Of a stretch of DNA of 8,693 bases, positions 5,575-8,693 are shown piece by piece (position 1 is the first letter of the stretch; the number at the start of each line of letters is the position of its first letter). Below the pieces are notes generated by a model. It did not search any database and was not told the origin of the DNA. It worked only from the letters and a program-made list of their open reading frames with translations. The position numbers and the translations under genes were made by a program. The DNA comes from Candidatus Omnitrophota bacterium (lineage in GTDB: Bacteria; Omnitrophota; Gorgyraeia; Aquiviventales; Aquiviventaceae), in assembly GCA_016198915.1 (NCBI GenBank), contig JACQHS010000018.1, positions 1 to 8,693 of the forward strand, written 5' to 3'.

Positions 5575-6873
5575 ATGGCCCGCCGCGTCACCTGCTTCCA
5601 CGCGGTTTTAGGATGGATTCTATGGACGATGGTCTATGGACTGGCCGCCTTGCTCGTTGTTTCCTCCGCGGTTCCTGCGGCCGCCGGGGAAGTCGAAGCC
5701 GGTGTCGGGCGCGAAACCTTCACCCTCCCGAAACATGTCCCCCTGGCCGGCTACAGCCGTCGGAAGGGCAGGCCCTCCCAAGGTCTTCATGATCCAGTCG
5801 GGGTCCGGGCGTTAGTCATCCGGGAAGGGGCGACCACCGCCGCGCTGGCGAGCTGTGATCTGCTGATCATCGATGAGCGGCTGTTTGACGCCGTGCGCCG
5901 TCGCGCCATCGAGGGCGGCTTGCCGCCTGACACGCTGTTTCTGATCGCGGCGACCCATACCCACTCCGGGCCTGGGGCGTACGGCGCTCGGTTTCTAGAA
6001 AAGCACTCCATGGGGCATTTTGATCCAGACATCTTCGAGGCCATCGCGGACGCGATTGCGCAGGCGCTCCTCCAGGCGTACCGGACAATGTCACCGGTCC
6101 GCGCCGCGTTTCGATCATCCCAGACACACGGACTCCTCGAGAACCGAGTGGATGCCGGTGCCGGGACCGACAACGAGCTGACGGTCTATGCCGTGTACCG
6201 CCACGGGGAGGCTCGGCCGATGGCGGTCCTCGTAGGCTTTGCAGCCCATCCGACCACGCTGGGGGCGTGGAATTGGGAGCTCTCAGCCGATTATCCCGGC
6301 GTGGTGATGCGGGAAGTCGAGCGGCAGCTTCCCTCCGCGACGTGTCTCTTTTTCGCGGGTGCTGCGGGCGACCAGGCGCCGGTCAAACACGGCACCGGCT
6401 TCGAGGCCGCCGAGTCCTTGGGGCAACAACTTGCTGCGCAGGTTGCGGCGTTGCTGGACCGCGCAGTCACCGATGCGCCCCAACAGCTCCTTGGTGTTCA
6501 GGAGGATCTGCCGCTGCCGCCGGCGCGCGTCCGCGTGAGTCGCGTGACCCTCCCGCAGTGGCTGAGCGCGCGGCTCGTCGATGACGACGCCTCGCTCTCC
6601 CTCGTCGCCGTCGGCGGGACCGTGTTTCTGGGAGTCCCATGCGATCTCACGGTCTCGTTGGGACACGTCTTGAAGGACGCGGCTCGATCACACGGCTTGC
6701 AGCCTGTGATCGTCGGCTTCGCCAACGATTACATCGGCTACTGCGTGCCGGAGACGCTCTATGAGCAGGACCAGTACGAATCGTCGATGGCGTTCAACGG
6801 GCCGAAGACCGGCGAACTCATCGTCCAGCGGTTGACGGAAATGATCGGCCGGTTAGTGATCAGTGATCAGTGA
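5575..6873 (+). CDS. Neutral/alkaline ceramidase-like exported hydrolase (N-terminal domain only)
   Basis: Member of the neutral/alkaline non-lysosomal ceramidase N-terminal domain family (PF04734), zinc amidases that cleave the N-acyl bond of ceramide. From ATG 5575 (432 residues) it has an Arg-containing n-region, a long hydrophobic segment and VPAAAGE as a likely signal peptidase site, so it is exported. Zinc-site signatures are THTHSGPG (H128, H130) and AAHPTTLG (H225); NDYIGYCVPE and QYESS near the C-end match the family. The GDxSPN signature of characterised ceramidases reads GDQAPV (266-271), with Ala at the Ser position. The C-terminal Ig-like domain of full-size ceramidases (about 650 residues or more) is absent. 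The frame extends up to ATG 5491, but that extension contains the palindrome and lacks protein-like character, so 5575 is preferred (weak AGG just upstream). The last residues and stop come from a heptamer repeat. True substrate is unknown. Confidence 0.85.
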   Translation: MARRVTCFHAVLGWILWTMVYGLAALLVVSSAVPAAAGEVEAGVGRETFTLPKHVPLAGYSRRKGRPSQGLHDPVGVRALVIREGATTAALASCDLLIIDERLFDAVRRRAIEGGLPPDTLFLIAATHTHSGPGAYGARFLEKHSMGHFDPDIFEAIADAIAQALLQAYRTMSPVRAAFRSSQTHGLLENRVDAGAGTDNELTVYAVYRHGEARPMAVLVGFAAHPTTLGAWNWELSADYPGVVMREVERQLPSATCLFFAGAAGDQAPVKHGTGFEAAESLGQQLAAQVAALLDRAVTDAPQQLLGVQEDLPLPPARVRVSRVTLPQWLSARLVDDDASLSLVAVGGTVFLGVPCDLTVSLGHVLKDAARSHGLQPVIVGFANDYIGYCVPETLYEQDQYESSMAFNGPKTGELIVQRLTEMIGRLVISDQ

Positions 6874-6894
6874 TCAGTGATTAGTGGATAGTGA
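6853..6894 (+). repeat. Heptamer tandem repeat, six units (left arm of an inverted repeat)
   Basis: Six head-to-tail 7-mers with consensus TCAGTGA: the second to fourth (6860-6880) are identical, the others differ at one or two positions. The array forms the last codons and the TGA stop (6871-6873) of the ceramidase-like gene and the first base of the next ATG (6894). Confidence 0.85.
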
Positions 6895-8117
6895 TGAGAA
6901 GAAGACAGTTCTATGTTTTGATATTGGTCTTCGGGGTTTCACTGACCGCTAGCCACTGGTCACTGACCACTGCCGAGGAGGCGGTCATTGAGCAGTACGA
7001 CGGCTTACAGGTCATCCATCTCTCCGGCACCCCATACGAGCTCGGGTATCAGCATGGGACAGTGCTCAAGGCGCAGGTGCAAGCCTCAGTCCGTCAGATC
7101 CTGGGCTACTTTCGCCGGTACTTGAAGATTCCGCTCGTGCGGTCGTGGGCCGCCAACTGGTGGCTGGATCGTCCATGGCGCGAGGCTGCGCCCTTTGTAC
7201 CCTCCGACTATCTGGAAGAATTGCGAGGACTTGCGGACGGCTCCGGGGTGCCGTTGCGGGACCTCTACCGCCTCCATGCGATTCCTGACCGGACCTATTC
7301 GTGCGCCAATTTTGCCGCGTGGGGCCGTGTCACGAACGGGGGACGGCTCATCCATTTGCGGAACCTCGATTGGAATATTGACGTGGGAATTCAACAGTTC
7401 GCCACGGTGTTCGTGGTCCACCCCAAGGGCAAACGCGCATTCATCAACCTGGGGTGGGCAGGATTCGTCGGCGTGCTGACGGGCCTCAACGACGCGCAGC
7501 TGTCCATCGGCCAGGTCGGCGCGGAAACGGTGGATGCCACGTTTCGCGGCGAACCCATGGTCTTTCTGATGCGCCGCGTCCTTGAAGAAGCGGACACGCT
7601 CGAAGAGGCAGCCACCCTCATCCGTCAAGCTCGTCGGACCGTCGGCGTCAACTACGTGATGGCTGATGCCAAGGCCCGAGCAGGGATCATTCTGGAAACG
7701 ACGCATCGCGAGGCTCGCGTCTTTGAGGCGGACGATCCTGCGGAGCACGCCGTCGCGTACGCGCGGCCGATGCCGGATGCGGTGTTTCGAGCGGATACCG
7801 CCATGGATCCCCGCATTCGGAATCGGCAGCTCGCTTCTCATGGCGACCCGCGCCGGCCGGGATTAGAACCTCCGTCCGGCTCCGCCTATGAGGTGCGCTA
7901 TCTCGGGCAGGCTGCGGGTCTTGAGGCATCCCTTGGTTATCTCGATCCAGTTGCCGCACAAGAGATTGCGAAGACCGTTGCGCCAAACTCAAACGTTCAA
8001 AGTGTCGTGTTTGCTTGGCCCGAGGTCTGGGTGGCTAATGCCTCTGGGACGACGCCGGCAGCCCAACGTCCCTACCTCCAGCTGGACGCACAAACGCTCC
8101 TTGCCCCTGCAAATTAG
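6894..8117 (+). CDS. C45 family Ntn-hydrolase (autoproteolytic acyltransferase/amidase), exported
   Basis: A 407-residue protein of the peptidase C45 / acyl-CoA:6-aminopenicillanate acyltransferase-like family, N-terminal-nucleophile enzymes that mature by self-cleavage before a Cys and act on amide bonds; some bacterial members are annotated as phospholipase B-like. Seen here: an N-terminal MRRRQ then FYVLILVFGVSL signal segment; the family motif GTPYELGYQHG (45-55); and YSCANFAAWG, where C137 is the likely nucleophile, followed by GGRLIHLRNLDWN. Cleavage before C137 would leave a propeptide of about 110 residues and a mature chain of about 270. The start may be ATG 6894 or GTG 6891; no good Shine-Dalgarno is seen. 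The first about 40 bases are AT-rich with three successive AGA codons, unlike the GC-rich rest, and lie inside an inverted heptamer repeat. It follows the ceramidase-like gene by 20 bases, so they are probably one operon. Confidence 0.85.
   Translation: MRRRQFYVLILVFGVSLTASHWSLTTAEEAVIEQYDGLQVIHLSGTPYELGYQHGTVLKAQVQASVRQILGYFRRYLKIPLVRSWAANWWLDRPWREAAPFVPSDYLEELRGLADGSGVPLRDLYRLHAIPDRTYSCANFAAWGRVTNGGRLIHLRNLDWNIDVGIQQFATVFVVHPKGKRAFINLGWAGFVGVLTGLNDAQLSIGQVGAETVDATFRGEPMVFLMRRVLEEADTLEEAATLIRQARRTVGVNYVMADAKARAGIILETTHREARVFEADDPAEHAVAYARPMPDAVFRADTAMDPRIRNRQLASHGDPRRPGLEPPSGSAYEVRYLGQAAGLEASLGYLDPVAAQEIAKTVAPNSNVQSVVFAWPEVWVANASGTTPAAQRPYLQLDAQTLLAPAN
6939..6973 (-). repeat. Decayed heptamer array in inverse orientation (right arm)
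   Basis: Five 7-mers of consensus TCACTGA (complement of the left-arm unit); two units, at 6939-6945 and 6960-6966, are exact. Aligned inside-out with the left arm, 27 of 35 positions are complementary. The array is coding, giving most of SLTASHWSLTTAE in the signal peptide region of the next gene. Confidence 0.7.
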
Positions 8118-8127
8118 CCTCCCCGTC

Positions 8128-8157
8128 TTGCTATTTTGCCTTGCCCTTAGGTAGACT
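8128..8157 (+). promoter_or_regulatory. Putative promoter of the riboswitch-pilus transcript
   Basis: TTGCTA (8128-8133, 4 of 6 to -35) and TAGACT (8152-8157, 4 of 6 to -10) with 18-bp spacing would start transcription near 8163-8165, just before the riboswitch. Weak by sequence alone; support comes mainly from its position. Confidence 0.35.
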
Positions 8158-8171
8158 TGAAGTGTTCGGAT

Positions 8172-8270
8172 CGTACTCCCGAGAAGGGCAAACTCACGGT
8201 AACGTGAGGACGCAAAGCGACCGGTCCTACCGAGCGATCGAAGGACAGCGGCGCTGCCGAAGGAGATGTG
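8172..8270 (+). promoter_or_regulatory. Class I cyclic di-GMP riboswitch (GEMM-I)
   Basis: The conserved core GGGCAAAC (8186-8193) and GGACGCAAAGC (8208-8218) is present. Between them a CTCACG/CGTGAG stem is capped by a GTAA (GNRA) tetraloop, the element that docks into a receptor in this class. The second helix pairs GCG 8217-8219 with CGC 8252-8254, CC 8221-8222 with GG 8250-8251, and GTCC 8224-8227 with GGAC 8243-8246, capped by CGA-GCGA-TCG. The conserved AGCGG (8247-8251) carries the expected ligand-contacting C (8249). CCGA (8257-8260) leads into P1: CTCC 8176-8179 with GGAG 8262-8265, extendable past a bulge toward 8270. GGAG is the Shine-Dalgarno of the next gene, so ligand binding should block translation (an OFF switch) - inference from the fold. 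Confidence 0.93.
8260..8265 (+). promoter_or_regulatory. Shine-Dalgarno of the pilus gene, inside riboswitch P1
   Basis: AAGGAG with a 5-base gap to ATG 8271 is the clearest ribosome binding site in the window and fixes that start codon. It overlaps the 3' strand of the predicted riboswitch P1 stem. Confidence 0.85.
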
Positions 8271-8693
8271 ATGAAGCACTACCGACCAGCCCTCAGCTGG
8301 TGTCCGCGGCTCACGAACCGCCACGGCGCGGCTTTCCTGTTAGCCATCTACGTCGCCTCGCTCATGCTCCTCCTCTTGGGAGGTGTGTCTCTTCAGCGCA
8401 GCACGGCGGAGGCGCGTGCGTCTCAAGTCTCGCGGGACCTCAACCAGAGCTTCTGGATAACGGAGGCGACCCTCGATCGGGTCATGATCGAGTTTCGCGC
8501 GGGAACCATCCAGGCGCTCATGGCGGCGCAACCCGCCTCCGCGAACGCCGCGACGCCTCGATGCGTCGGTGGGAACGTGACCGATGCCCAGCTCAGCGCA
8601 ACGACCAGCCAAACCTCCGCGGGCACCTACCGTGTCTGCGAAACCCAAGAGCCCGCCCTCTATACCCTGGAGGTGCTGGGGCAGATTGGCACC
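8271..8693 (+). CDS. PilX-like type IV pilus assembly/minor pilin protein, 3' end missing
   Basis: An open frame of 141 codons without a stop up to the window edge. Residues 17-42 (RHGAAFLLAIYVASLMLLLL then GGVSLQ) resemble the PilX N-terminal segment: a basic residue and Gly before a long hydrophobic helix, without the Glu5 of major pilins. About residues 50-75 (SRDLNQSF then ITEATLDRVMIEF) match the amphipathic continuation in which PilX-family proteins carry an AE-type motif. The rest, with two Cys (C97 and C123 approximately) that could form a disulfide, is a periplasmic-type domain. It would sit in the inner membrane and be built into the type IV pilus or pseudopilus tip. The upstream c-di-GMP riboswitch agrees with a role in surface attachment or motility. 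Further minor-pilin genes (PilV, PilW, FimT/PilY1-like) are expected downstream. Other single-span exported proteins are possible but less likely. Confidence 0.72.
   Translation, partial: MKHYRPALSWCPRLTNRHGAAFLLAIYVASLMLLLLGGVSLQRSTAEARASQVSRDLNQSFWITEATLDRVMIEFRAGTIQALMAAQPASANAATPRCVGGNVTDAQLSATTSQTSAGTYRVCETQEPALYTLEVLGQIGT

Noticed and set aside
6853..6973. CRISPR-like array
   Set aside because: Units are 7 bases with no unique spacers between them; it is a short tandem repeat in inverted orientation.
7086..7841. 251-codon open frame on the minus strand
   Set aside because: It is antisense to the conserved part of the C45 gene, including the Cys motif; long antisense frames are common in GC-rich coding DNA, and its translation has no recognisable domain.
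1..8693. tRNA or rRNA genes, integrase, transposase or attachment sites
   Set aside because: Looked for cloverleaf-like patterns and recombinase motifs on both strands and saw none.

Overview
The window is GC-rich, densely packed bacterial chromosome (about 8.7 kb): eight complete or nearly complete genes plus one gene running off the right edge. Nothing looks like phage, plasmid or transposase. A type IV pilus-like gene behind a cyclic-di-GMP riboswitch, exported enzymes and an E. coli-type motif D in the CCA-adding enzyme suggest a Gram-negative-type environmental bacterium. A Nitrospirota, Methylomirabilota or deltaproteobacterial-type genome would fit, but this is a low-confidence guess because no marker gene is present.

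Layout. (1) 1-2657: the 3' part of glpD (FAD-dependent glycerol-3-phosphate dehydrogenase), joined by a 4-base ATGA overlap to an M48/Ste24-type membrane zinc protease. (2) 2658-3566: a 13-bp tandem repeat and an extended -10 promoter so close to the ATG that the mRNA may be almost leaderless, then a small MTH1187-family thiamine-binding protein, then a staphylococcal-nuclease-like protein whose N-terminal hydrophobic segment lies upstream of its first usual start codon. (3) 3563-3949, minus strand: a small TPR protein, convergent with the nuclease (stop codons overlap) and divergent from cca. Its promoter is interlaced with the presumed cca promoter. (4) 4010-5494: a class II CCA-adding enzyme/poly(A) polymerase family protein with an HD domain, in which the first Asp of the catalytic DxD pair is Asn. 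(5) 5575-8117: two consecutive exported hydrolases, a short neutral-ceramidase-like protein and a C45 Ntn-hydrolase (acyltransferase/amidase). Their junction is a heptamer-repeat inverted repeat that supplies the stop of the first and the start region and part of the signal peptide of the second. (6) 8118-8693: a well-formed class I c-di-GMP (GEMM) riboswitch whose P1 3' strand appears to be the Shine-Dalgarno sequence of a PilX-like pilus protein gene, cut off by the window end.

How the genes might work together. The two exported hydrolases both belong to families that break N-acyl amide bonds, so they may form a periplasmic module for N-acyl lipids or other amides; this is inference from families and adjacency. 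The pilus gene is most likely the first gene of a minor-pilin operon under c-di-GMP control at the level of translation. The other genes are housekeeping (glycerol phosphate oxidation, membrane protein turnover, thiamine binding, tRNA 3'-end or RNA-tail metabolism) with no clear shared pathway.

The strongest leads are the repeat-built gene junction at 6853-6973, the SD-in-P1 riboswitch, and the Asn-for-Asp change in the CCA-family enzyme.
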